A program made the translations under genes and the position numbers. The notes beneath the pieces are model-generated. The model was not told the DNA's origin. It saw only the letters and a list, made by a program, of their open reading frames with translations, and ran no database searches. 54,283 nucleotides of DNA from assembly GCA_001799795.1 (NCBI GenBank), contig MGUD01000019.1, positions 1-54,283 on the forward strand, given 5' to 3'. The stretch is from Elusimicrobia bacterium GWC2_61_19 (lineage in GTDB: Bacteria > Elusimicrobiota > Elusimicrobia > Elusimicrobiales > UBA9959). Of the stretch, positions 9,457 to 18,179 are shown piece by piece; the stretch's first letter is position 1, and each line of letters starts with the position of its first letter.

Positions 9457-10587
9457 ATGCTTCAGGATAATATTCGGTCGGGGTTAACTTTCGACGACGT
9501 GCTGCTGCTGCCGGCCAAGTCTTCGGTGCTGCCGGGGGAGACCGGGGTGCGGGCCAGGCTGACCGCCAAAATAACTCTTAACATCCCCCTCATTTCCGCA
9601 GCCATGGACACCGTCACCGGCAGCACGCTGGCCATAGCCATGGCGCGCGAGGGGGGCATAGGCATAATACACCGCGCCATGCCCGCGCACCTGCAGGCGC
9701 TGGAAGTCGCCAGAGTGAAAAAAGCCGACGCAAAAAAATATCCCAATGCCTGCAAAGACAAGGCCGGCCGCCTGCGGGTGGGAGCGGCGATAGGCGCCGG
9801 CAGCGACGCCGTGGAGCGCGCCGCCGAACTTGTGGCCGCCGGTGCCGACGTGATAGCGCTGGACACGGCGCACGGGCATTCTGCGGCCGTCCTGAAAACT
9901 CTTAAGGCCGTAAAGCGCCGTTTTAAAGTGGAAGTGATCGCCGGTAATGTGGCCACTTACCAGGGCGCGCTGGACCTGGTAAAGGCCGGCGCCGACGCCA
10001 TAAAGGTCGGCATAGGCCCGGGCTCCATCTGCACCACCCGCATAATTTCGGGCGTAGGCGTGCCGCAGCTGACCGCCATAAAGGACTGCGCCCGGGCCGC
10101 CGCCCGGCGCCGCATTCCCGTGATAGCCGACGGCGGTATAAAGTTTTCCGGTGACATCACCAAAGCCGTCGCCGCCGGCGCAAGCTGCGTCATGCTGGGC
10201 ACGCTGCTGGCCGGCACAGACGAAGCCCCCGGGGATGTTATCGTCCTCCAGGGACGCAAATATAAATCTTACCGCGGCATGGGCTCGGTGGGCGCCATGG
10301 AGGCCGGGTCCAAGGACCGCTACGGCCAGCAGGGCGTGGAAAAGCGGAAGCTGGTGCCCGAGGGCGTAGAGGGGCGGGTGCCGTACAAGGGCGCTGTCGC
10401 CGGCATCCTGCACCAGCTCACCGGCGGGTTGCGCGCCGGGCTGGGCTACTGCGGCTGTAAAGACCTGGCGCAGCTCGCCAAAAAAGCGCGCTTCATCCGC
10501 ATCTCCAACGCCGGCCTGCGCGAAAGCCACGTCCATGACGTCAGGATCTCCAAAGAAACCTCTAATTACGCCTGCGATAAACAATAA
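9457..10587 (+). CDS. guaB: IMP dehydrogenase lacking the CBS-domain pair
   Basis: [43 protein letters not shown] flap; only 376 aa, with RVKK joined almost directly to [16 protein letters not shown]. Confidence 0.93.
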   Translation: MLQDNIRSGLTFDDVLLLPAKSSVLPGETGVRARLTAKITLNIPLISAAMDTVTGSTLAIAMAREGGIGIIHRAMPAHLQALEVARVKKADAKKYPNACKDKAGRLRVGAAIGAGSDAVERAAELVAAGADVIALDTAHGHSAAVLKTLKAVKRRFKVEVIAGNVATYQGALDLVKAGADAIKVGIGPGSICTTRIISGVGVPQLTAIKDCARAAARRRIPVIADGGIKFSGDITKAVAAGASCVMLGTLLAGTDEAPGDVIVLQGRKYKSYRGMGSVGAMEAGSKDRYGQQGVEKRKLVPEGVEGRVPYKGAVAGILHQLTGGLRAGLGYCGCKDLAQLAKKARFIRISNAGLRESHVHDVRISKETSNYACDKQ

Positions 10588-10598
10588 AGCCGCGGCAT

Positions 10599-10727
10599 AA
10601 AAAAGCGGGGCGGGCCTTATGGCCCGCCCTCTGTTGGTCTCAACCGCACCACGACCGCGCCGCAACTGCGCTGCCACCGCACTGCATTACCCCTCGCCGA
10701 CCGCTACCCGGAGGAGACCCTCTCCGC
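10599..10727 (-). ncRNA. Putative small RNA 1 with its own promoter and terminator
   Basis: Minus-strand promoter TTGATA (10757-10762)-17 nt-TATAGT (10734-10739); minus-strand terminator GGGCGGGCC-ataa-GGCCCGCCC then gcTTTTTT (10629 to 10599); no minus-strand CDS. Confidence 0.45.
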
Positions 10728-10733
10728 TAATAT

Positions 10734-10762
10734 ACTATAGCTCCCAAAACGCAAAATATCAA
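10734..10762 (-). promoter_or_regulatory. Sigma70-type promoter for putative sRNA 1
   Basis: TTGATA-17-TATAGT on minus strand, preceded by AAGGGCCC. Confidence 0.55.
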
Positions 10763-10802
10763 GGGCCCTTTGGGTAGTCTTTTTACGGGCGGCCTTCCGG
10801 AT

Positions 10803-10888
10803 AAAAAAAGGAGGGCAGGTCGCGTTCGGCCCGCCCTTACCGGGTCCCGCTCTGCAAGTTGTTTATACTTGGGCGGGGCTCATGGTTC
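10803..10888 (-). ncRNA. Putative small RNA 2 with its own promoter and terminator
   Basis: Minus-strand promoter TTGAAA-17-TACAGT; minus-strand terminator AGGGCGGG-ccgaacgcga-CCTGCCCT then ccTTTTTTT. Confidence 0.45.
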
Positions 10889-10894
10889 AGTAAT

Positions 10895-10923
10895 ACTGTA
10901 GCCCCTGAAAGGGAATATTTCAA
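10895..10923 (-). promoter_or_regulatory. Sigma70-type promoter for putative sRNA 2
   Basis: TTGAAA (10918-10923)-17-TACAGT (10895-10900) on minus strand. Confidence 0.5.
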
Positions 10924-10936
10924 GGGCCCTTCGGCC

Positions 10937-11389
10937 CTATTTCTCTTCGTCGAAGCGGTTCATCAGGATGGAGTTGTAATAGGTGTCCTTGCCAACCTGC
11001 TTTACGGTGTTGAAAAAGCCGCAGACCGTGGCGTGCGCTCCCTTTCCGAAGGTCGGCAGGCGCAGGGAGATGACGTTTATAAAGTCGTAGCTGCCGTCGG
11101 GCGACGTTTCCTTCAGACTGAAAACGGTGTATGGGCGCACCAGCCTGTTGTCCTCTATCCGCAGGTCCAGCACTTCGCCGGTCACGCAGACCGACCGCGC
11201 TTCGTATTTGCCGGGGACCCTGTTCAGTTCCATCACGGAAACCGGCATGTTATGGCGTTTGGAGGAGGGCAGCCTGCAAAGCCCCAGCAGGAAGCCCAGC
11301 AGGCACAGCCCGGCCAGCACGCCCGCGCACTGGCCCCAGAAGTGCCCGAAGAACCAGGCTAAAAGGTCTCGTTTGGTTTCGCTTATCAT
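10937..11389 (-). CDS. Single-TM hypothetical protein, paralogue of the neighbouring gene
   Basis: TM segment; FSLKETSPDGSYDFINVISLR...CGFFNTVKQVGKDTYYNSILMNRF shared with the adjacent ORF. Confidence 0.7.
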   Translation of the reverse strand: MISETKRDLLAWFFGHFWGQCAGVLAGLCLLGFLLGLCRLPSSKRHNMPVSVMELNRVPGKYEARSVCVTGEVLDLRIEDNRLVRPYTVFSLKETSPDGSYDFINVISLRLPTFGKGAHATVCGFFNTVKQVGKDTYYNSILMNRFDEEK

Positions 11390-11395
11390 GGCGGT

Positions 11396-11947
11396 TTAAA
11401 AAGCCCTGCTCCTGCGCGGCCCGCGCAGCGGCCCCTGCAGTTTCCCGCTCTCCTGGCTCTGGAAGCGGTTCAGGAAGAGCACGTTGTGGTAGGTATCTTT
11501 GCCCACCTGTTTCAGCTCGCTGAAAACACCGCAGGCCAGCACCAGGCCGGAGGGCGCTGCCTCCCGCTCTTTGAACGAGATGATGTTCACGAAGTCGTAG
11601 TCCCCGGCGGTTCTGGTTTCCTTAAGGCTGAAGATGGCGTAGGGCAGGTCCGACGGCTCGGCGCCGGCGTCCTTCAGGTTAAGTATGGTGCCCCTGACGC
11701 AGATGTTGCGGGTATTATACCTGGCCGGGGCGGCGTTCAGATCGAAAACCGACACCAGGGCGTTATTGGACACGTGCGTCTTGCTGAAGCAGCCGAAGGC
11801 GTAGCCGGCCGCCAGCGCGCCGGCCGCGGCAAGCAGCAGCTGGGCCCGGAATTCCTTCAGGACCCAGAGAACAAGCTTCTTCGTATTGTAGTCGAACATG
11901 CCGCCGCCCGCATATGTACGGGCACCCATACCCCTTTCCTGCAACAT
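11396..11947 (-). CDS. Single-TM hypothetical protein, paralogue of the neighbouring gene
   Basis: FSLKETRTAGDYDFVNIISFK...CGVFSELKQVGKDTYHNVLFLNRF; start may be internal. Confidence 0.7.
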   Translation of the reverse strand: MLQERGMGARTYAGGGMFDYNTKKLVLWVLKEFRAQLLLAAAGALAAGYAFGCFSKTHVSNNALVSVFDLNAAPARYNTRNICVRGTILNLKDAGAEPSDLPYAIFSLKETRTAGDYDFVNIISFKEREAAPSGLVLACGVFSELKQVGKDTYHNVLFLNRFQSQESGKLQGPLRGPRRSRAF

Positions 11948-12028
11948 TCTGTCAGCCGGCCCCTCGGCCGTCTGACAAATATACTAAATTTAAATAAGTT
12001 CTGAACCGCATCTTGCCCAAAGTTACTC

Positions 12029-12808
12029 TTAATCGCCTTTAAAGCGCGGCTTGCGTTTTTCCATGAAGGCCTTTATGCCTTCCTCGTAGTCGCCGCTGTT
12101 ATAGACTTTGCGGCGCAGCGCCTGTATGCGCTCGAAGGCCTCCGGGCTTATGGGGTGGGCTTCGGAAAGTATCCTGAACTGCTCTTTAACCACGGACACG
12201 GCCAGGGGCGAGTTGCCGGCAATGGTGCGGGCCAGGCCAAAAGTGAACTCCTCTATTTCCCTGGAGCTTATCAGGTGGTTGAGTATGCCGAAATGGTACG
12301 CCCTTTCCGCCTTTACCGGTTCGGCCGTAAAGAACATCTCCTTGGCGATGTTGCTGCCCACGCGGTTGATGAAGTGCATGATGCCGGAGGCGTTGTACGG
12401 CAGGCCCATTTTTACCGGCGTGATGGCGAAGGTGGACGTCTCGTCGCCGACAGCCAGGTCGCAGGTGACGGCCAGGTCGGTGGCGCCGCCCCAGACGCTG
12501 CCCTGGATCATGGCGATGACCGGGCCCGGATAGGACTGGATGGCGCGGAAAGCCACTTCCATCGGGCTGTCGTAGGCCAGCGGGTCGTGGTGCACTTTGG
12601 GCAGTTGGGTTATGTCGTGCCCGGCCGACCACACCCTGGCGTTCTTTTCGGCGCGTAGGATTATAACGGGTATTTTTTTGGCCTTGAAATCTTCCAGCGC
12701 GCTTGAGATCTCGCCGCAGAGCTCCAGGCTGAGGGCGTTGCGCCTGGCCGGGTTGTTTAGCGTCAGTACGCCGATACCGTCTTTTACTTCTTTCAGTACA
12801 AGGTCCAT
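12029..12808 (-). CDS. scpB: Enoyl-CoA hydratase family, most like methylmalonyl-CoA decarboxylase
   Basis: VWSAGHDITQLP...DPLAYDSPM, IQGSVWGGATDLAVTCDL, EAFERIQALRRKVYNSGDYEEGIKAFMEKRKPRFKG closely match the ScpB pattern as I recall it. Confidence 0.8.
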   Translation of the reverse strand: MDLVLKEVKDGIGVLTLNNPARRNALSLELCGEISSALEDFKAKKIPVIILRAEKNARVWSAGHDITQLPKVHHDPLAYDSPMEVAFRAIQSYPGPVIAMIQGSVWGGATDLAVTCDLAVGDETSTFAITPVKMGLPYNASGIMHFINRVGSNIAKEMFFTAEPVKAERAYHFGILNHLISSREIEEFTFGLARTIAGNSPLAVSVVKEQFRILSEAHPISPEAFERIQALRRKVYNSGDYEEGIKAFMEKRKPRFKGD

Positions 12809-12877
12809 GTGCCCTCCTGCCGCGAATTGAGTAATTGTATAATTTAGCGGGCTGGTTTGCGCGTCATGGAGCTACTT

Positions 12878-14128
12878 ATGAAATTTATCGTTCTGTCTCT
12901 CGTTCTCTTGCTTTCACGGGCGCCGGCCTTTGCCGCGGCCGCCGGCGGCCTGGAGAAGGCCGCCGCCGAGGTCGCCGCCGGCATCGCCGGAAAACCGGCC
13001 GGCCTGGAGGAGACCTATGACAAAAGCCTATTTCGCCATATCTCCGCGGAAAAACTGGCGGAAGTGCTCTCCGGGATCTACAAGGCCGACGGCCGGGTCA
13101 CGGCGGAGCTGCTGGTAAGTTCGGACACGGCTTTCTCCGGGCATTTCCTGTTCGAGACCGAAAAAGGTTACAGGCTGCCCGCCGCGATTTCCGTAAACCC
13201 GGCGACGGGCCGCGTGGACGGTATCTTTTTCGGTGTCGCCTACAAAAAGGACGTGCCCATCGCCGAGACCCGCCGGGCCCTGGCGGCGCTGCCCGGCAAA
13301 ACCGGGCTGCTGGTCCTGCGCTACGGCGAGAAACCGGAAACGCTGGAGGCCTTGAACGAGAACGCCTATTTCGCCGTCGGTTCCGCCTTTAAGCTTTACG
13401 TGCTCGGCGCGCTGCTGGAAAACAAAGTGCCCTGGACAAAGGTCTTCCGGCTGAAAGAAGAGGAAAAATCCCTGCCTTCCGGCCGCCTGCAGGAGTGGCC
13501 CGACGGCTCCCCTTTGACGGCGCACACGCTGGCCGCCATGATGATCTCCGCCAGCGACAATACGGCCTCGGACACGCTGATCGCCGGAGTGGGGCGCCGC
13601 AATATAGAAGCCGCGCTGCCGGCGCTGGGGCACTCCAGCCCCGCCCTGCTGCGGCCCTTCCTGAAAACCTCGGAGGTGTTCCGCCTTAAGGCCGACAGCG
13701 GGACCGCCTTGAAATATATGAACCTGCCGGCCGATGAGAAATACGGCTTTCTGGAGGACCTGCGCGCGGCGCCTCTTTCGGCCGCGGCCGTCAGGGCCAG
13801 CCCTTTCGGGATAGATAAAATAGAATGGCCGGCCTCCCCGGCCGACCTGTGCCGCGTGATGAAATATTTCGCCGACAAGGACGACAAGGCCGCCCTGGAT
13901 ATACTGGCCATGAACCCCGGCCTGCAGCTGCCCGAAGGCGGCTTCCTCTACGCCGGCTATAAAGGCGGCAGCGAGCCGGGCGTGCTGGCCATGACCTGGC
14001 TGCTCAAGAATAAAAAAGGCGAGTGGTATTGCCTGGCCGGCGCCTGGAACGACGAGAAGAACAACCTGGAAAAGGATAAGTTCTTCGAAATAATGCAGGC
14101 CGCCGTGAACGCTCTGAGCGGGCAGTAG
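12878..14128 (+). CDS. Secreted class A beta-lactamase-fold serine hydrolase with extra N-terminal domain (ORF12-like)
   Basis: Signal peptide MKFIVLSLVLLLSRAPAFA; SAFK (SxxK), SDN, and KGG motifs; N-terminal SGHFLFETEKGYRLPAAISVNPATGRVDGIFF domain. Confidence 0.8.
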   Translation: MKFIVLSLVLLLSRAPAFAAAAGGLEKAAAEVAAGIAGKPAGLEETYDKSLFRHISAEKLAEVLSGIYKADGRVTAELLVSSDTAFSGHFLFETEKGYRLPAAISVNPATGRVDGIFFGVAYKKDVPIAETRRALAALPGKTGLLVLRYGEKPETLEALNENAYFAVGSAFKLYVLGALLENKVPWTKVFRLKEEEKSLPSGRLQEWPDGSPLTAHTLAAMMISASDNTASDTLIAGVGRRNIEAALPALGHSSPALLRPFLKTSEVFRLKADSGTALKYMNLPADEKYGFLEDLRAAPLSAAAVRASPFGIDKIEWPASPADLCRVMKYFADKDDKAALDILAMNPGLQLPEGGFLYAGYKGGSEPGVLAMTWLLKNKKGEWYCLAGAWNDEKNNLEKDKFFEIMQAAVNALSGQ

Positions 14129-14196
14129 TCCGGCGGCAGCGGAGGGAGAAGTTTTCAGGTAACTAGTGATAACTGCGCTTATGTTCCCTGCAATTG

Positions 14197-14610
14197 TTAA
14201 TCCTCTATCATTGACCGCGCCCACTCGCGGTAGCGGAGAAGATGTTTCCATAGCATATCGACATCTTTGCGCGTATAAATCTCGCCTTCGTATGAGACGC
14301 GGTTCTTCTCGTTTATTATCCGCTCCAAATGCCGCGCCCCGGCAAGGCCTTTTTCATCAAGGGCTACCACCTGCCGCAGAAGTTCTGCCGCGGCCATGTG
14401 GTCTTCGCCTTTGCTTTTGACGCCACCGAATTTTATGGTTACCGCATCGGTATACGCTATGGCGGCGTGCACTATAAGCACTCCGGCGGCATTGTGGTAT
14501 TCAAATTCCCTGGCCACCTCGGCGCCCTTGTAAAAATTGTCCCCGACCATGGCGTAGTCGGATCTCTTCGATTTAGGCACGGAGATCTTTTTTGTAAGTC
14601 TTGGCGTCAT
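14197..14610 (-). CDS. HEPN-like all-helical protein, partner of upstream MNT gene
   Basis: Small helical protein with INEKNRVSYEGEIYTRKDVDMLWKHLLRYREWA; 4-nt overlap with nucleotidyltransferase ORF. Confidence 0.6.
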   Translation of the reverse strand: MTPRLTKKISVPKSKRSDYAMVGDNFYKGAEVAREFEYHNAAGVLIVHAAIAYTDAVTIKFGGVKSKGEDHMAAAELLRQVVALDEKGLAGARHLERIINEKNRVSYEGEIYTRKDVDMLWKHLLRYREWARSMIED

Positions 14611-15233
14611 AAGATCACATCCTTTAGTTTTTCGCCAAGGAGGTCTATGCCGTGCGAAAGAATGTTTTTCAGCAAAGGGTCGCCATTGCGGTATTTCGCC
14701 CTTGCCTCCGAGGTTGAATAGGTGATGGGGGAAAGTCTTATCCCGTATTTCTTTGTAAAGCCGCGGCCGAATTCCAGGGCTTTATCCGACAGGGGGGATT
14801 TTGTGGCGCTGTCAGTTACCAGTAGCAGGTCGATATCGCTGCCTGGCCGGTCTTCTTTCCTGGCGGCGCTGCCGAAAAGCGTGGCTGTTCTGGCATCTTT
14901 TCCCAGGCTGTGGCTTATGCTATTGCGCAGTAGCGCCTGAAAGTTTTTTTCGGCCCGGAACAGCGGCAACAGCGCGTCTTTGACCAGAGCATGGTCGAAA
15001 TTGAGGCGAACCAACTGTGTATGGCCGGAACCCTGCCTTATTAAAATGCCTATAGCTTCCAGCCTGTCCAGCGCCTGGCGGCATGCCTGGTGGTTTATTC
15101 CCGCCGCGCGCGCGGCGGCCCTGCCGCTCATACCTTCCGCGCTGTCCTTAAGCGCCCGCAGCAGCGCCACATGGCTAGGCGTCGAAAACACCCAGTCCAG
15201 CGGATACGCAATAAACGCTTTCTTCTTTCCCAT
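14607..15233 (-). CDS. Winged-HTH fused to minimal nucleotidyltransferase (MNT-like)
   Basis: TLFGSAARKEDRPGSDIDLLLVT motif; N-terminal HTH (HVALLRALKDSAEGMSGRAAARAAGINHQACRQALDRLEAIGILIRQ). Confidence 0.85.
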   Translation of the reverse strand: MGKKKAFIAYPLDWVFSTPSHVALLRALKDSAEGMSGRAAARAAGINHQACRQALDRLEAIGILIRQGSGHTQLVRLNFDHALVKDALLPLFRAEKNFQALLRNSISHSLGKDARTATLFGSAARKEDRPGSDIDLLLVTDSATKSPLSDKALEFGRGFTKKYGIRLSPITYSTSEARAKYRNGDPLLKNILSHGIDLLGEKLKDVIL

Positions 15234-15239
15234 ATGTCT

Positions 15240-15268
15240 ATTATAACAGCCAGTTGACTGCTTTTCAA
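15240..15268 (-). promoter_or_regulatory. Sigma70-type promoter for MNT/HEPN operon
   Basis: TTGAAA-17-TATAAT on minus strand; ATG begins about 7 nt after the -10. Confidence 0.65.
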
Positions 15269-15371
15269 GCCTTATTTGGGCTTAGGTACGCAGGCCGGTC
15301 CCCTCCGCTTCATCCGACGCGCATTGCGTTTCTTTCGTCAGCGGTCCCGCGGCTGCCGGCGACGTAAAATA

Positions 15372-15402
15372 AAAAACCCCGGCTCACCGGGGTTTTTTTA
15401 TC
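15372..15402. terminator. Rho-independent terminator
   Basis: aaaaaaccccggctcaccggggttttttt. Confidence 0.75.
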
Positions 15403-15413
15403 GGTCCTTTCTC

Positions 15414-16532
15414 TTACAGGGCCGGCGCCGGGGCCGCCGGCGTGGGCAGCGGCAGGTACTGCCGGTAATTTCCGTTGTCTATGGTGAAGGCTTTGGGCCC
15501 CAGCACGCCTTTGCGGCCCAGGTAGCCGGGCACCATGGGCGGCGTGGTGGCGTAAAAATTGTAGATCAGGTTGGGGATGGTCCACATCTTCACCCGGCGG
15601 TCCGCGCTCAGACCGTGGTTGATCATCATTACCAGGTTGTTGGTGCAGTTGTTGCGGGTGGAGTGGTACCACTCGCCGTCGCGGTTTACCGTGGCCTGCT
15701 CTACCGTGTCGCGGACCATTTTTTGCAGGCCGGTCTTGTCGGCGAGCAGCGGGTAGAAATTCATCCAGTCTTTGCCGAAAGCCGCGCTGTCCATAGCGTA
15801 GTCCTCGAAATTCGTCAGCAGCCAGATTATGTTGTAGGTCTTCTTGAAGCCGGCTAGCAGCGAGTAGGCCTGGCCTTCGCGGGCGTAGGCCTCCACCGAC
15901 AGGAAGAAACCCTTTGAACGCCGTCCGTCCGCGGCCGTGAATCCGCCGTCCCCGAATTCGTAGAAGAGCAGCGAATGGCCCGCTATGCCGGGCGGCTGGA
16001 CTTTGGTGACGAAATAGACGTTCTTGATGAGTTCCGGGCGGATGGAGGCCTCTACCCAGGAGAAATCGTGGGCGGCCGCCGTCGGTTCCAGCCAGCGGAG
16101 GTCGGCCACTTCCAGAGCCCCGTCATCCACGCCCAGGAACCGCGCCGGGCGGAACTTGCTTTTATGAGGAGGCGGCTCGGCGGCGGCGGGGTCCGGGGTA
16201 TACTCCTGTATGCTTGAAACTTTTATCGTGTCCACGTCGTCGGAGGCCTCGGCCTTGCCCCAGATCTCAACGGTGCGGTCGTCGAACTGCGCGGCCTGTT
16301 CTTTGGAGAGTTCCAGGATAAAGACCCGCCCGTCCTCGGTATTGAGGACGGTTCTCTCCGGGTGCACGGTCACAAGGCCGCGCAGGAAGTAGACCACGGC
16401 GTGTTTGTCCGCCGGTGCGGCCGCTTCCGGCCTGGGCAGCGGCGAGGTGTAGAGGTCGCTGAAATCATCGGCCTTGGCCGCGCCGGTCAGCGTCAGGGAA
16501 ATTAAAAAAGGCAGCATGAGTTTCGCGTTCAT
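15414..16532 (-). CDS. Secreted DUF4105-like protein
   Basis: Signal peptide MNAKLMLPFLISLTLTGAAKA; EWYHSTRNNCTNNLVMMINHGL resembles the DUF4105/Lnb N-terminal pattern. Confidence 0.55.
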   Translation of the reverse strand: MNAKLMLPFLISLTLTGAAKADDFSDLYTSPLPRPEAAAPADKHAVVYFLRGLVTVHPERTVLNTEDGRVFILELSKEQAAQFDDRTVEIWGKAEASDDVDTIKVSSIQEYTPDPAAAEPPPHKSKFRPARFLGVDDGALEVADLRWLEPTAAAHDFSWVEASIRPELIKNVYFVTKVQPPGIAGHSLLFYEFGDGGFTAADGRRSKGFFLSVEAYAREGQAYSLLAGFKKTYNIIWLLTNFEDYAMDSAAFGKDWMNFYPLLADKTGLQKMVRDTVEQATVNRDGEWYHSTRNNCTNNLVMMINHGLSADRRVKMWTIPNLIYNFYATTPPMVPGYLGRKGVLGPKAFTIDNGNYRQYLPLPTPAAPAPAL

Positions 16533-16616
16533 ATTATAATGGTAACTTTTAGGCCGCGCCGGCCATAGAGGCAAAGGGCCCAGGCCGGCGGGGTTATATT
16601 TCCCAGGCCTGCCTGG

Positions 16617-16704
16617 GCACTGCGGCCCCGCGCCTATTACTGCACGTGCATAGCATTGGCCGTCTGAGACGCATAGCGCCTATTACGGCACCTGCATAGC
16701 ATTG
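16617..16704. repeat. Intergenic hairpin repeat with two 29-bp direct copies
   Basis: gcgcctattacNgcacNtgcatagcattg at 16630-16658 and 16676-16704; hairpin GCCGT...ACGGC 16659-16689. Confidence 0.55.
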
Positions 16705-16718
16705 TATAATTAGGCTAT

Positions 16719-18179
16719 ATGCCGCTTAAGAATACGGAAAAGGAAGCCGCCGCCCTGAAACCCCAGCCGGAAGCCCCGCTGCGGGCGCTTTATAAAAAGA
16801 CTTTCGGCCTCGAGCCCGAGGTGTTCGAGCCGCTCAAGGCCGACGGTTCCGCCCGCCGGCTGTTCCGCATGAAGGACGCCGGCCGTTCCGTTATAGGGGC
16901 TTTCGGCCCCGACAAACTGGAGAACAGGGCTTTCCTGGAGTTCTCGCGGCATTTCCGCGCCGAGAAACTTCCCGTCCCGGAAATTTACGCCGCGGACCAG
17001 CCGCAGGGCGTGTACCTGGAAGAGGACCTGGGCAGCACCACGCTTTTTGAATACCTCGGCGCCGAGAGAAAGGGAGCGGAGCTGCCCGCGCAGGTCATGG
17101 CGGCGTATAAGAAGGTCCTTGAGTGGCTGCCGCGTTTTCAGGCGCAGGCGGGCCGCGGTCTCGACTTCTCGTTCTGCTATCCGCGCGCCAGTTTCGACCG
17201 CCAGTCCATAATGTGGGACCTGAATTATTTCAAATATTATTTTCTGAAGCTGGCCAAGATCCCGTTCAACGAGGCTAAACTCGAGGACGACTTCGTCCGC
17301 TTCACCGATTTCCTGCTGGAGGCCCCGGCCGATTATTTCCTTTACCGCGACTTCCAGAGCCGCAATATCATGCTGCGGGACGGCGAACCCTGGTTCATCG
17401 ATTATCAGGGCGGGCGTAAGGGCGCCCCTCATTACGACCTGGCCTCGCTGCTCTACGACGCCAAGGCGGACCTGTCGCCCGAGACGCGTTCCGCCCTGCG
17501 CAAGCATTACCTGGAAGCCTCCGGCCTGAAGGCCGCGGCCTTCATGCGGCATTACCACGCCTTCGTCTACATCCGCATCATGCAGGCCATGGGCGCCTAT
17601 GGCCTGCGCGGTTTTTACGAGGGAAAAACCCATTTCCTCAACAGCGTGCCCTATGCGGTGCGCAACATAGAGTGGCTGCTGCGCAACACCGAGCTGGAAG
17701 TGAAAGTGCCGGAACTGACGGCGGCCTTCAAGCGCATAGCCGCCTCCTCTTATCTTAGGCAGTTCGGCAAGACCAAGCTGGGGCTGACAGTACGTGTTAC
17801 CAGCTTTTCTTTTAAGAACGGACTGCCGCTGGACGAGAAAGGCCACGGCGGCGGCTTTGTGTTCGACTGCCGCGCGTTGCCGAACCCCGGGCGGTACGAG
17901 GCTTACGCTAACCTCACCGGCCTGGATAAACCGGTAATAGATTTTCTGAAGAAAGAGCCGGAGGTGGCCAGGTATCTCGACAGCGTCTTCGCCATAACCG
18001 ATATGAGCGTCGAGAATTATCTCTCGCGCAACTTTACTTCGCTGATGGTGAACTTCGGCTGCACCGGCGGCAGACATCGCTCCGTCTATTGCGCCGAGGC
18101 GCTGGCCGCCCGCGTTAAGGCCAAATACGGCGCCCGCGTGGAGCTGACCCACCGGGAATTCCCAGGGCTGGCCAAGTGA
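16719..18179 (+). CDS. AmgK-like sugar kinase (APH fold) fused to RapZ C-terminal domain
   Basis: [41 protein letters not shown] (APH kinase) and [11 protein letters not shown]...[27 protein letters not shown]...[16 protein letters not shown] (RapZ-C). Confidence 0.85.
   Translation: MPLKNTEKEAAALKPQPEAPLRALYKKTFGLEPEVFEPLKADGSARRLFRMKDAGRSVIGAFGPDKLENRAFLEFSRHFRAEKLPVPEIYAADQPQGVYLEEDLGSTTLFEYLGAERKGAELPAQVMAAYKKVLEWLPRFQAQAGRGLDFSFCYPRASFDRQSIMWDLNYFKYYFLKLAKIPFNEAKLEDDFVRFTDFLLEAPADYFLYRDFQSRNIMLRDGEPWFIDYQGGRKGAPHYDLASLLYDAKADLSPETRSALRKHYLEASGLKAAAFMRHYHAFVYIRIMQAMGAYGLRGFYEGKTHFLNSVPYAVRNIEWLLRNTELEVKVPELTAAFKRIAASSYLRQFGKTKLGLTVRVTSFSFKNGLPLDEKGHGGGFVFDCRALPNPGRYEAYANLTGLDKPVIDFLKKEPEVARYLDSVFAITDMSVENYLSRNFTSLMVNFGCTGGRHRSVYCAEALAARVKAKYGARVELTHREFPGLAK

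Noticed and set aside
16710-18152. 480-aa minus-strand ORF opposite the AmgK-RapZ gene
   Set aside because: Spurious antisense ORF; the plus-strand protein has clear kinase and RapZ-C motifs.
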